Below, in pieces: positions 1 through 5,562 of a DNA stretch of 6,009 nt; position 1 is the stretch's first letter, and each line of letters begins with the position of its first letter. The notes beneath the pieces were generated by a model, which was given only the letters and a program-made list of their open reading frames with translations, was not told the DNA's origin and did not search any database. The stretch lies in NCBI GenBank assembly GCA_023409755.1, contig JAEYRA010000116.1:1-6009 (forward strand), read 5' to 3'. The DNA comes from Bacillota bacterium. GTDB lineage: Bacteria > Bacillota > Clostridia > Christensenellales > UMGS416. A program made the position numbers and the translations under genes.

Positions 1-194
1 CGCGGCACGCACCCTCGCCCGCAGCAGCGGCGTCCTGCCCGGAATAAACTCGCACGAGCCAGAATAGCATGAGGCCCGCCGGCGGCGTGTACGTCGGCGG
101 GCCCCTCTGCAGTTGTGTCGAGCACTCCCCTCTCGCGGCCGTCGCGTCAGCGGCGGCCGCGAAAGCGAAGCGAACGCGAAGCGTAAGCGAAGCG
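1..194 (+). repeat. Intergenic two-hairpin repeat, copy A (5' end cut by window edge)
   Basis: This copy aligns with 5567-5785 through shared blocks in the same order. The blocks are a cacgagcc motif (53-60), a GC-rich hairpin, a tgtgtcgag block (115-123), a gtcgcgtcagcggc block (140-153) and a GCGAAAGCGAAGCG tail (159-172). The main hairpin has a perfect 9-bp stem, GGCCCGCCG (73-81) with CGGCGGGCC (95-103), and a 13-nt loop (82-94). The tail is extended into an irregular array of GAAGCG-like hexamers up to 194. Positions 1-52 match the first part of the other copies only weakly, and the window edge hides the true left end. There is no ORF worth calling here. The copy lies directly upstream of the operon promoter with its tail towards the gene. 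Confidence 0.75.
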
Positions 195-195
195 T

Positions 196-224
196 TTGCC
201 TGGGCAAGCTAATTCATGTAGAAT
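196..224 (+). promoter_or_regulatory. Sigma-A type promoter of the four-gene operon
   Basis: The -35 box is TTGCCT (196-201), the spacer is 17 bp and the -10 box is TAGAAT (219-224). Transcription should start near 231. That places the only good ribosome binding site (242-246) and the TTG codon at 252 on the transcript, and leaves the upstream in-frame GTG at 228 off it. A small dyad, TTGCC-TG-GGCAA (196-207), covers the -35 box and could be an operator or chance. The promoter begins just after the end of repeat copy A. Box matches and spacing are seen in the sequence; activity is inferred. Confidence 0.6.
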
Positions 225-241
225 ACAGTGGAACCGGACTT

Positions 242-254
242 GGAGGTCATTTTG
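242..254 (+). promoter_or_regulatory. Ribosome binding site that fixes a TTG start
   Basis: GGAGG at 242-246 lies five bases before TTG at 252. The other in-frame start, GTG at 228, has no Shine-Dalgarno sequence and lies at or before the predicted transcription start. Starting at 252 gives the N-terminus MIRISELRLPL, the type of beginning I recall for this dehydrogenase family. The resulting 5' leader would be only about 20 nt. Confidence 0.75.
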
Positions 255-1844
255 ATCAGAATTTCAGAACTCCGACTGCCGCTGGAGGCGGAGGAGAGAC
301 AACTGCGTGAGGAGGCCGCCCGCTTGCTGGGCTGCCGCCCCTGGGAGATAGACGAACTCACAGTGCTGCGCCAGGCGGTGGATGCCCGCCACCGGGGCAA
401 CATCCGCCTGAACTACACCGTGGCCATTCGCATGGCCGATGAGGAAACCATTTTGCGCTCGGCTCCGTCCAACCGGGTGGAGCGCTACGAACCGCCGGTG
501 TGGACACTGCCCGCGCCGGGCGGCCAACCGCTGACAACCCGCCCGGTGGTGGTGGGGGCGGGCCCGGCGGGGCTGCTGGCGGCCTGGGTGCTGGCGAGAG
601 CCGGCTACCGCCCGCTGGTGCTGGAGCGCGGCGCGGCCATGGACGAGCGCCGCCTGGCGGTGCAGGCGTTCCTGGCGGGCGGGGCCCTCAACGAGGACAG
701 CAACGTGCAGTTTGGCGAGGGCGGCGCTGGCACCTTCTCGGACGGGAAGCTGACGACCCGCATCCGCGACCCCCGCTGCCCTGAGATACTGCGCCTGCTG
801 GTGCGCAGCGGCGCGCCGGAGGACATCCTCTGGTCGGCCCGGCCCCATGTGGGCACCGACCGCTTGTGGCAGGTGCTGCCCGCCGTGCGGCGGGAGATTG
901 AGAGCCTGGGCGGCGAGGTGCGCTTCGGCTGCCGGGTGGAGTCGCTGGTGCTGGCGGAGGGCCGCCTCACCGGTCTGCGGCTCACCGGCGGCGAGGTGGT
1001 GGATACCCAAGCCGCTGTGCTGGCCGTGGGCCACAGCGCGCGGGATACCCTGCAGACCCTGCTGACCCAGGGGGTCGTGATGGAAGCCAAGCCCTTTGCG
1101 GTGGGCTTCCGCGCCGAGCACCCCCAGGCCTTTGTGGACCGGCTGGGCTGGGGCCCGGCGGCGGGCCACCCCAAGCTGGGAGCGGCCGACTACCACCTGA
1201 CGGCGCAGATTGCCGGGCGGCCGGTGTACTCCTTCTGCATGTGCCCCGGCGGGCAGGTCGTCAACGCCAGCAGCGAGCGGGGGCGGGTGGCCGTCAACGG
1301 CATGAGCCTGCGCGCCCGCGACGGAGCCAACGCCAACGCGGCCATCGTGGCCGCCGTGCGGCCCGAGGAGCTGGAGGGCACCGGCCCCCTGGCCGGTGTG
1401 GCGTTCCAGCGCACGCTGGAGGAAGCGGCCTTCGCCCTCACCGGCGGGGAAGGCGCGCCGGCCCAGCGGCTGGAGGACTTCCTGGCCGGGCGGGCAACCA
1501 AGCATTTTGGCGCGGTGCAGCCCACCGTGCGGCCCCAGGCCGTGCCGGCCCGCCTCAATGGTCTGCTGCCCCCGGCGCTGGAGAATGCCCTGCGCGGCGC
1601 ATTTGGAGCCTTTGGCCGGCAGATGCCGGGGTATGTAATGGGCGACGCGGTGCTCACCGGGGTGGAGAGCCGAACGTCGTCGCCGGTGCGTCTCACCCGG
1701 GGCGAAGACCTGCAGGCCGAGGGCATTGCGGGGCTGTACCCGGCGGGGGAAGGCGCTGGCTATGCGGGGGGCATTCTCTCCGCCGCCGCTGACGGGATGC
1801 GTGCCGCAGAGGCACTGGTTGCGCATTGGAGGATGGAGCAATGA
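252..1844 (+). CDS. NAD(P)/FAD-dependent dehydrogenase, COG2509 type
   Basis: This is a 530-residue cytosolic flavoprotein, counted from the TTG start. A small N-terminal domain (about 1-90) precedes a Rossmann FAD site, with GAGPAG at 102-107 after a hydrophobic strand and the ribose-binding acidic residue E125 at the end of the next strand. Further motifs include NVQFGEGGAGTFSDGKL (151-167), HSARDT (261-266), a Cys-rich CMCPGG (329-334) and a C-terminal FAD motif with YPAGEGAGYAGG (496-507). Together they resemble the uncharacterised FAD-dependent dehydrogenases of the COG2509 type that are frequent in Clostridia. The length is typical and no frameshift is seen. The physiological substrate of this family is not established, so none is assigned. 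C329 and C331 could be redox-active, but this is only a suggestion. The gene is first in the operon and its stop overlaps the next start as ATGA (1841-1844). Confidence 0.92.
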   Translation: MIRISELRLPLEAEERQLREEAARLLGCRPWEIDELTVLRQAVDARHRGNIRLNYTVAIRMADEETILRSAPSNRVERYEPPVWTLPAPGGQPLTTRPVVVGAGPAGLLAAWVLARAGYRPLVLERGAAMDERRLAVQAFLAGGALNEDSNVQFGEGGAGTFSDGKLTTRIRDPRCPEILRLLVRSGAPEDILWSARPHVGTDRLWQVLPAVRREIESLGGEVRFGCRVESLVLAEGRLTGLRLTGGEVVDTQAAVLAVGHSARDTLQTLLTQGVVMEAKPFAVGFRAEHPQAFVDRLGWGPAAGHPKLGAADYHLTAQIAGRPVYSFCMCPGGQVVNASSERGRVAVNGMSLRARDGANANAAIVAAVRPEELEGTGPLAGVAFQRTLEEAAFALTGGEGAPAQRLEDFLAGRATKHFGAVQPTVRPQAVPARLNGLLPPALENALRGAFGAFGRQMPGYVMGDAVLTGVESRTSSPVRLTRGEDLQAEGIAGLYPAGEGAGYAGGILSAAADGMRAAEALVAHWRMEQ

Positions 1845-2176
1845 CACAGCTGATTGAGCTCATGGACAAGCTGAAGGATCTGGGTATTGTCCGCTTCTTC
1901 TCGGGCATCTTTACCGAGGAGCGGATGGCAGAGGCGTTCCAGTGGTTCCGCAGCGCCGCCGGCGGCGAGCGCAGCGCTTCCGCCACCGCGCGGGATCTCC
2001 TGCTGCTGGCGGTACTGCTGGCGCTCATCACCTTTGTGGTGGACCAGGTGTTCTACTGGACGAACCCCGACATGGTGACCCGCAGCCGCCGCACGCTGGC
2101 CGCGGTCAACCACGGCGTCCACTCCCTGGGGGAGAATGTACGTTACCTGGTGGGGCGGGTGCGGGGGCGGCGATGA
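1841..2176 (+). CDS. Small single-pass membrane protein of unknown function
   Basis: The protein has 111 residues and belongs to no family I recognise. The ATG at 1841 is preceded by GGAGG (1828-1832) at a spacing of eight bases and overlaps the upstream stop as ATGA; an in-frame TTG at 1826 is less likely. The N-terminal 50 residues look amphipathic and helical, with a short Leu/Ile/Phe-rich stretch (14-24) that might lie on the membrane. A strongly hydrophobic segment (about 52-72) is a probable single transmembrane helix. The C-terminal 40 residues are Arg-rich and end in GRVRGRR, which by the positive-inside rule suggests a cytoplasmic C-terminus. Tight coupling to genes on both sides supports it being real. 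It could be a membrane anchor or partner for a neighbour, but nothing in the sequence shows this. Confidence 0.85.
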   Translation: MTQLIELMDKLKDLGIVRFFSGIFTEERMAEAFQWFRSAAGGERSASATARDLLLLAVLLALITFVVDQVFYWTNPDMVTRSRRTLAAVNHGVHSLGENVRYLVGRVRGRR

Positions 2177-2841
2177 ACCGGCCCTTCCTCATCTACATCG
2201 GCCATTATGGCAGCGGAAAGACCGAGCTCGCCCTGCACGAGGCGCTGACCGCCGCGGCCCAGGGGCAGAAGGTGGCGCTGGTCGACCTGGACATCGTCAA
2301 CCCCTTCTTCCGCTCGGGCGAGCACCGGGAGCTGCTGGAGGGGGCCGGTGTGCGGCTCATCGCACCGCTCTTTGTGGGCACGGGGGTGGACATCCCCGCG
2401 CTGCCGGCCGAGGTGCAGTCGGTCTTCACCGGGCGGTATGACCTGGTGGTGCTCGATGTGGGCGGTGACCCGGCGGGGGCCACGGCCCTGGGCCGCTACC
2501 ACCGGGAGCTGACCGCCGCAAAGCCCTGGGTGCGCTGCGTGGTCAACACCCTGCGGCCGCTCACGACGACCGCCGAGGAGATCGTGACCCTGGTGCGGGA
2601 GATGGAAGAAACCGCCCGCCTGCCGGTCAGCGCCCTCCTCAACAACACCAACCTCGCCAACGAGAGTACGGCCCAGGCCCTTGCCGACGGCGAACCGGTG
2701 GTTCAGGCCGCGGCGGACGCGCTGGGTGTGCCGCTGGAATACAACGTGGTGCGTCAGGATCTGCTGGCACAGGCCCAGCGCCTGTGCCGGGGGCCGGTGG
2801 CGGCGGTGGAGCTGCACACCCGGCTCATCTGGGACGCATAG
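2173..2841 (+). CDS. P-loop ATPase of the ParA/CobQ-like (SIMIBI) class
   Basis: This is a 222-residue protein starting at an ATG that overlaps the previous stop as ATGA. Longer versions of the frame starting upstream overlap the previous gene and are unlikely. Residues 10-17, GHYGSGKT, form a Walker A motif. VDLD (37-40) after a hydrophobic strand matches the position of the catalytic or Mg-binding aspartate of ParA/MinD-like ATPases. The Walker B strand is YDLVVLDVGGD (89-99), with D95 followed by glycines. LLNNTNL (155-161) could be the base-recognition segment. No membrane segment or DNA-binding domain is present. Similar short ATP-binding proteins occur in Clostridia, and I recall some near 2-oxoacid:ferredoxin oxidoreductase genes, but here the neighbours are different. 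The client or cargo is unknown. The Shine-Dalgarno is only a G-rich run (2161-2170), so translation is probably coupled to the gene before it. Confidence 0.88.
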   Translation: MNRPFLIYIGHYGSGKTELALHEALTAAAQGQKVALVDLDIVNPFFRSGEHRELLEGAGVRLIAPLFVGTGVDIPALPAEVQSVFTGRYDLVVLDVGGDPAGATALGRYHRELTAAKPWVRCVVNTLRPLTTTAEEIVTLVREMEETARLPVSALLNNTNLANESTAQALADGEPVVQAAADALGVPLEYNVVRQDLLAQAQRLCRGPVAAVELHTRLIWDA

Positions 2842-2847
2842 AGGGAT

Positions 2848-4104
2848 TTGCATCTGATCGGAACGATTTGGGAATGGATTGCCATCCTTTGCATGGGAGC
2901 CGGCGCGGCGGCGTGGGTACTCCATTGCCGTGCGCCTGAACCGGCGCTGCCGGTGTTGGGCCCGGCCCCCCGGGGGCTGGTGTGGCGCAGGGCAGCGCTG
3001 TGGGCACTGGGCTCCCGGCTGGCGCTGGTTGCCTTCGGCTGGGTCTGCGTGCGGCTGCTGGGGTTGGAGACTTCCCTTGCCGACACGTGGAACCGCTGGG
3101 ATGCGCCTCACTACATCGACATCATCCAGTATGGCTACACCGCCGACCAAAGCCGGGGCGACCTGTGGCTGTTCATCGTGTTCTATCCCCTCTACCCGCT
3201 GGCGAGCTGGCTGGTGAAGCCGCTCTTGGGCGGCAGCGCGCTGGCGGCGGCCATGGCCGTGAGCTGGGTAAGCCTGGTGGGGGCCAGTGTGGGGCTCTAC
3301 CGTCTGGGCGAGGCCGACGGCGGCCCCGAGCAGGGCTGGCGGGCGGTGCGGCTGCTGCTGCTGATGCCGGCGGCGGTGTTCCTGGGCGCGCCCTACACCG
3401 AGAGCCTCTTCCTGCTCCTCTCCGTAGGCTGCCTGTGGTGCCTGCGGCGGGGGCGGTGGGCCTGGGCGGGGCTGCTGGGCTTCCTGGCGGCGCTCACGCG
3501 CAACATGGGCGTGCTGTTGGCTGTGCCCTTCGTGGTGGAGGTGCTGGCCAAACAAGATGCCCTGCGCCACCCCCGGCGGGTGTTCACCCGTGCCTTCTGG
3601 CGGGTGGCGGGCCCGGCGCTGCCCTGGGTACTGGCCATGCCCCTGGGCCTGGGGGTCTACCTGCTGCTCAACTGGCGGGTGTATGGCGACCCGTTGATGT
3701 TCCTGACCATTCAGGACGGCCACTGGGGCCAGCACATGCAGTTCTTCTGGCAGACGGTGCGCACCACCTGGGATAACGTGCTCACCGAGACCAGCGGGCA
3801 AACCAACGCCTTCCTGTGGATCCCCCAGATGATTGGAATGGTGGGGGCGCTGGCGCTGCTGCCGGTGCTGGTGCGCCGCCTTCGCCCGGCTGAGGGCGCC
3901 TATCTCATCGTCTACCTTTTCGTGGCACTGTCCCCCTCGTGGCTCCTGAGCTTCCACCGCTACTGGATGGGAGCGGTACCGATGCTGCTGGCACTGGCGG
4001 CCCTCACGCGCCGTTCCTGGGTCGACATCCTGGTGAGCTCGGTGCTGGGCGCGTTCATGCTCTACCTGGCTTATGGGTATCTCACTGGGTTTATGGTCGT
4101 TTAG
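2848..4104 (+). CDS. PIG-V-like GT-C family membrane mannosyl/glycosyltransferase
   Basis: This is a 418-residue polytopic membrane protein with roughly ten hydrophobic segments, for example 47-72, 128-152, 166-198, 252-274, 325-343, 351-370 and 392-415. The first extracytoplasmic loop has WNRWDAPHY (81-89), with a conserved-type acidic residue D85, followed by an IIQYGY stretch and FYPLYPL (112-118). Later come APYTESLF (181-188), LTRN (216-219) and FHRYW (369-373). This order resembles PIG-V-type mannosyltransferases (GT-C fold), which use polyprenyl-phosphate sugars on the outer membrane face. The donor and acceptor cannot be read from the sequence; cell-wall polymer or glycolipid glycosylation is an inference. 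The start is uncertain. TTG 2848 leaves GAGGGA (2841-2846) only one base away, a CTG at 2854 has the right spacing but is a rare start, and ATG 2893 lacks a good site. The gene follows the ATPase after six bases, as the last gene of the operon. Confidence 0.85.
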   Translation: MHLIGTIWEWIAILCMGAGAAAWVLHCRAPEPALPVLGPAPRGLVWRRAALWALGSRLALVAFGWVCVRLLGLETSLADTWNRWDAPHYIDIIQYGYTADQSRGDLWLFIVFYPLYPLASWLVKPLLGGSALAAAMAVSWVSLVGASVGLYRLGEADGGPEQGWRAVRLLLLMPAAVFLGAPYTESLFLLLSVGCLWCLRRGRWAWAGLLGFLAALTRNMGVLLAVPFVVEVLAKQDALRHPRRVFTRAFWRVAGPALPWVLAMPLGLGVYLLLNWRVYGDPLMFLTIQDGHWGQHMQFFWQTVRTTWDNVLTETSGQTNAFLWIPQMIGMVGALALLPVLVRRLRPAEGAYLIVYLFVALSPSWLLSFHRYWMGAVPMLLALAALTRRSWVDILVSSVLGAFMLYLAYGYLTGFMVV

Positions 4105-4124
4105 GCGGGCTGGCGCCCGCCTTT
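4103..4124 (+). terminator. Rho-independent terminator of the operon
   Basis: AGGCGGGC (4103-4110) and GCCCGCCT (4115-4122) form a perfect 8-bp stem with a TGGC loop, followed by only a short T run (4122-4124). The hairpin begins inside the stop codon of the glycosyltransferase gene, the expected place for the operon to end. It abuts the tail of repeat copy R1, so it may belong to the repeat or be a pre-existing terminator beside which the repeat sits. Confidence 0.7.
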
Positions 4125-4328
4125 CGCGTCGGGCGCTTGCGCGACCGCCGCGAGTTTGGAGCACATGGCACGAGTGATTGATTGCCGCCCGCCGCGCATG
4201 TCGCCGAGCGGCTTTCGTTTGTGCAGCACATGCCGGGTTTTACGAGAGGATACGCCGCTCTCGCGGGAAGGCTGCGTGCCTCGAACAAGTTGCGTGCTGC
4301 CGCTGCCGGATGAACCGGCGACGCGGCT
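4121..4328 (-). repeat. Intergenic two-hairpin repeat, copy R1 (reverse)
   Basis: Read on the minus strand, this copy aligns over its length with 5567-5785. Shared blocks include ctcgtaaaa, tgctccaaactcg (minus strand of 4151-4163) and a GCGAAAG tail (4122-4128). The large hairpin pairs GCCGCCCG (4184-4191) with CGAGCGGC (4205-4212), eight positions with one mismatch, around a 13-nt loop (4192-4204). The reverse complement of that loop, GCGACATGCGCGG, is identical to the loop of copy B. The small hairpin is GCCGG-ATGAA-CCGGC (4305-4319). Its tail faces the end of the glycosyltransferase gene. Confidence 0.8.
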
Positions 4329-4362
4329 ACGCGGTGAGGTGCTCATGCGAGGTGCGTTCACC

Positions 4363-4568
4363 CTTTCGCGTCTACCGCTATGGCGACAGCCGCGATTTAG
4401 AGTGCTCGTGCAGTTGGTCTGTTTGCCGTGTGCCGTACACGCCGTCACACGGCTTCTACTTTTTATTCTCGTTCTGGCTTACTCGGAGGATACGCCGCTC
4501 TCACGGGAAGGCTGCGTGCCTCGAACCTGCTGTGTGCTGCCGCTGCCGGATAAACCGGCGACGCGGCT
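4363..4568 (-). repeat. Intergenic two-hairpin repeat, copy R2 (reverse)
   Basis: This copy repeats R1 at an offset of 240-242 bp. The block 4486-4568 matches 4246-4328 with six mismatches in 83 bases (93%); the other part is much more diverged but collinear. The large hairpin is a perfect 8-bp stem, GCCGTGTG (4425-4432) with CACACGGC (4446-4453), again around a 13-nt loop (4433-4445). The reverse complement of this loop, ACGGCGTGTACGG, closely matches the loop of copy A. The small hairpin is GCCGG-ATAAA-CCGGC (4545-4559). The stem bases differ from those of R1 on both sides, so pairing is kept. Confidence 0.8.
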
Positions 4569-4599
4569 GAGGAGCGAAGAACTCGCCCGAAGGGAACGT

Positions 4600-4662
4600 C
4601 GCTGCGGCGGGAAGAAGGCTCAGACTGTTGCGTGCCTTGGGCGGATGAACCGCCCGGCGGCT
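4600..4662 (-). repeat. Partial repeat copy R3 (small-hairpin half only, reverse)
   Basis: This stretch aligns with the small-hairpin half of R1 and R2 (4246-4328 and 4486-4568). Shared pieces are cgggaag, gcgtgcct, a hairpin and a cggcggct end. The hairpin is strengthened to a 6-bp stem, GGGCGG-ATGAA-CCGCCC (4639-4655), with the same ATGAA loop as R1. The large-hairpin half is missing. The bases between R2 and R3 (4569-4599) show nothing I can assign. Confidence 0.6.
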
Positions 4663-4725
4663 GTTATATTCAGCAAACACAACTTTTTGACTATGTAATA
4701 CCCCTCTTTTGTTTGTGCCCAAAGT

Positions 4726-4756
4726 TACAGTTTACTGTACCGGCGGCTGTTACAAT
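4726..4756 (+). promoter_or_regulatory. Promoter and operator-like dyad upstream of the rhodanese gene
   Basis: TGTTACAAT (4748-4756) is an extended -10 element (TG, one base, then TACAAT), with transcription expected to start near 4763. No -35 box sits at the usual distance; TTTACT (4731-4736) is too close, at 14 bp. An inverted repeat TACAG-TTTA-CTGTA (4726-4739) lies where the -35 would be, so it could be an operator for an activator or repressor. The surrounding 4663-4740 stretch is clearly more AT-rich than the rest of the window. A 5-bp hairpin GGCGG-CAAAA-CCGCC (4757-4771) follows in the likely 5' leader. Confidence 0.5.
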
Positions 4757-4818
4757 GGCGGCAAAACCGCCGATGGCGCGTCGCCCGCACCGCTGGTTAC
4801 ACAGGAGGAAAATCGAAA

Positions 4819-5157
4819 ATGTTTGCATTCCGCGCCAGAAACACTGCCGCCGTGCCGTCCATCACCCCGAAGGAGGCTCGGGAGCGCTTGCAGAACGAAC
4901 CGGGCATCGTCGTCCTCGACGTGCGCACGCCCGAAGAATACGCCGACGGCCACCTGCCTGGGAGCACGCTGCTGCCCCTAACCGTGGTGCCCCTGCGCGC
5001 CGCCGAGGTGCTGCCCGACCGTGACGCCACGATCTTTGTCTACTGCCACAGCGGCGCGCGCAGCACCCAGGCCGCCGCCCTGCTGGCCCGCATGGGCTAC
5101 ACCCGGGTGTGGAACCTCGGTGGCATCGTCCACTGGCCTTTTGAAACCGAGCGCTGA
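4819..5157 (+). CDS. Single-domain rhodanese-like sulfurtransferase
   Basis: This is a 112-residue protein with one rhodanese domain filling almost its full length. The ATG has AGGAGG (4803-4808) ten bases upstream. DVRTPEEYADGHLPGS (34-49) is the typical N-terminal rhodanese signature, and the active-site loop is C76-H-S-G-A-R81, with C76 the expected persulfide-forming nucleophile. The C-terminal GYTRVWNLGGIVHWP (93-107) is also characteristic. No signal peptide is evident, so a cytoplasmic location is likely. Proteins of this PspE/GlpE-like size transfer sulfane sulfur from thiosulfate or persulfides in vitro; the physiological acceptor is not deducible. The gene is monocistronic, bounded by repeat copies on both sides, and has its own promoter. 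Confidence 0.95.
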   Translation: MFAFRARNTAAVPSITPKEARERLQNEPGIVVLDVRTPEEYADGHLPGSTLLPLTVVPLRAAEVLPDRDATIFVYCHSGARSTQAAALLARMGYTRVWNLGGIVHWPFETER

Positions 5158-5250
5158 TCGCTTCGCCAGTCGCGCCGGCCGCTGACGCGACCCGCGCGAG
5201 TTGGAAACGGTTCACGCATTGGTTGTTTGCTCGCCACGCGACGCACAAGC
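5158..5250 (-). repeat. Partial repeat copy R4 (large-hairpin half, reverse, diverged)
   Basis: The reverse complement carries the blocks tccaactcg, gtcgcgtcagcggc and gcgaagcg, in the same order as copies A and B. Its tail faces the rhodanese stop codon, three bases away. An imperfect hairpin is possible at 5229-5250. The dyad GTCGCG (5169-5174) with CGCGAC (5186-5191) lies inside. The small-hairpin half is not recognisable; the sequence instead runs into the structured region that follows. Confidence 0.6.
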
Positions 5251-5255
5251 CGCCC

Positions 5256-5562
5256 GTTGGGCCCAACTCTGGCTGCATGGGCGAGCAGCCAGGATGCAGG
5301 GCCGAGCAGCACGCAATGCGTGCGGCCAGGCAACCGAAGGTTGCGACCAGCCCTGCGGCAGAGCGGGGATACCCCGCTTGAGAGCAGGGTTGCAATCCAA
5401 GGCGCCGGCTGGTCGCACACTTCGTGTGCTGCTCGCCCCTGCGACCTGGGATGCGCCTAAGGCCGGCGGTACCGGGTCACAACCCAGAGGTTGTGACAAC
5501 CCGCACGATGCGGGCGAGGTGCCGGTAAGGTGCGCAGCAATGTGAAGGGCCGAGTGGCCTTT
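5256..5562 (+). ncRNA. Candidate structured RNA with nested perfect stems
   Basis: No protein gene is convincing here, but many perfect pairings occur. A 12-nt palindrome sits at 5256-5267. Local hairpins are CTGGCTGC/GCAGCCAG (5269-5276 with 5285-5292), GCACGC-AAT-GCGTGC (5309-5323), CAACC-GAA-GGTTG (5331-5343), AGCGGGG-ATA-CCCCGCT (5362-5378), GCACAC-TTC-GTGTGC (5415-5429), GTCACAACC-CAGA-GGTTGTGAC (5476-5497) and CCCGCA-CGA-TGCGGG (5500-5514). Longer-range stems nest around them: GCGACCAGCC with GGCTGGTCGC (5343-5352 with 5407-5416), GGGCGAGCAGC with GCTGCTCGCCC (5279-5289 with 5428-5438), and TACCGG with CCGGTA (5470-5475 with 5522-5527), the last closing a three-way junction. The region ends in a terminator-like hairpin, which favours plus-strand transcription. 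I see no clear promoter and cannot name the family. A compound palindromic DNA element is the main alternative. Confidence 0.45.

Noticed and set aside
159..194. GAAGCG-like hexamer array considered as a CRISPR or iteron array
   Set aside because: The units are short, irregular and have no spacers. A shorter version ends the other repeat copies, so it is best seen as the repeat's tail.
264..1847. Long open frame (about 527 codons) on the minus strand across the dehydrogenase gene
   Set aside because: It is antisense to a clearly conserved flavoprotein. Its translation is rich in His, Gln, Arg, Ala and Gly with no recognisable domain, as expected for a shadow frame in GC-rich DNA.
2143..4164. 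Long open frame (about 673 codons) on the minus strand across the ATPase and glycosyltransferase genes
   Set aside because: It spans two real plus-strand genes in antisense. The translation is low in hydrophobic order, full of His/Gln/Pro runs, and has no family resemblance.
4156..4698. Open frame of 180 codons through repeats R1, R2 and R3
   Set aside because: It stays open across both copies because the duplication offset in the conserved half is 240 bp, a multiple of three. It has no properly spaced ribosome binding site, is Cys/Arg-rich and consists of repeat sequence. Four of the six differences between the duplicated 83-bp blocks fall at third codon positions, so coding is not fully excluded, but the sample is too small to weigh.
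4687..4715. TTGACT (4687-4692) as a -35 box for the rhodanese gene
   Set aside because: No -10-like sequence lies 16-18 bp downstream; the extended -10 at 4748-4756 is a better candidate.
5201..5545. Overlapping open frames of 77-177 codons on both strands across the structured region
   Set aside because: They follow the GC-rich palindromes, lack ribosome binding sites and show no recognisable protein features.
5256..5562. Group II intron, integron attC site or tRNA
   Set aside because: I find no domain V-like signature, no attC core sites in the expected arrangement and no cloverleaf with a TTC arm and CCA-type end.
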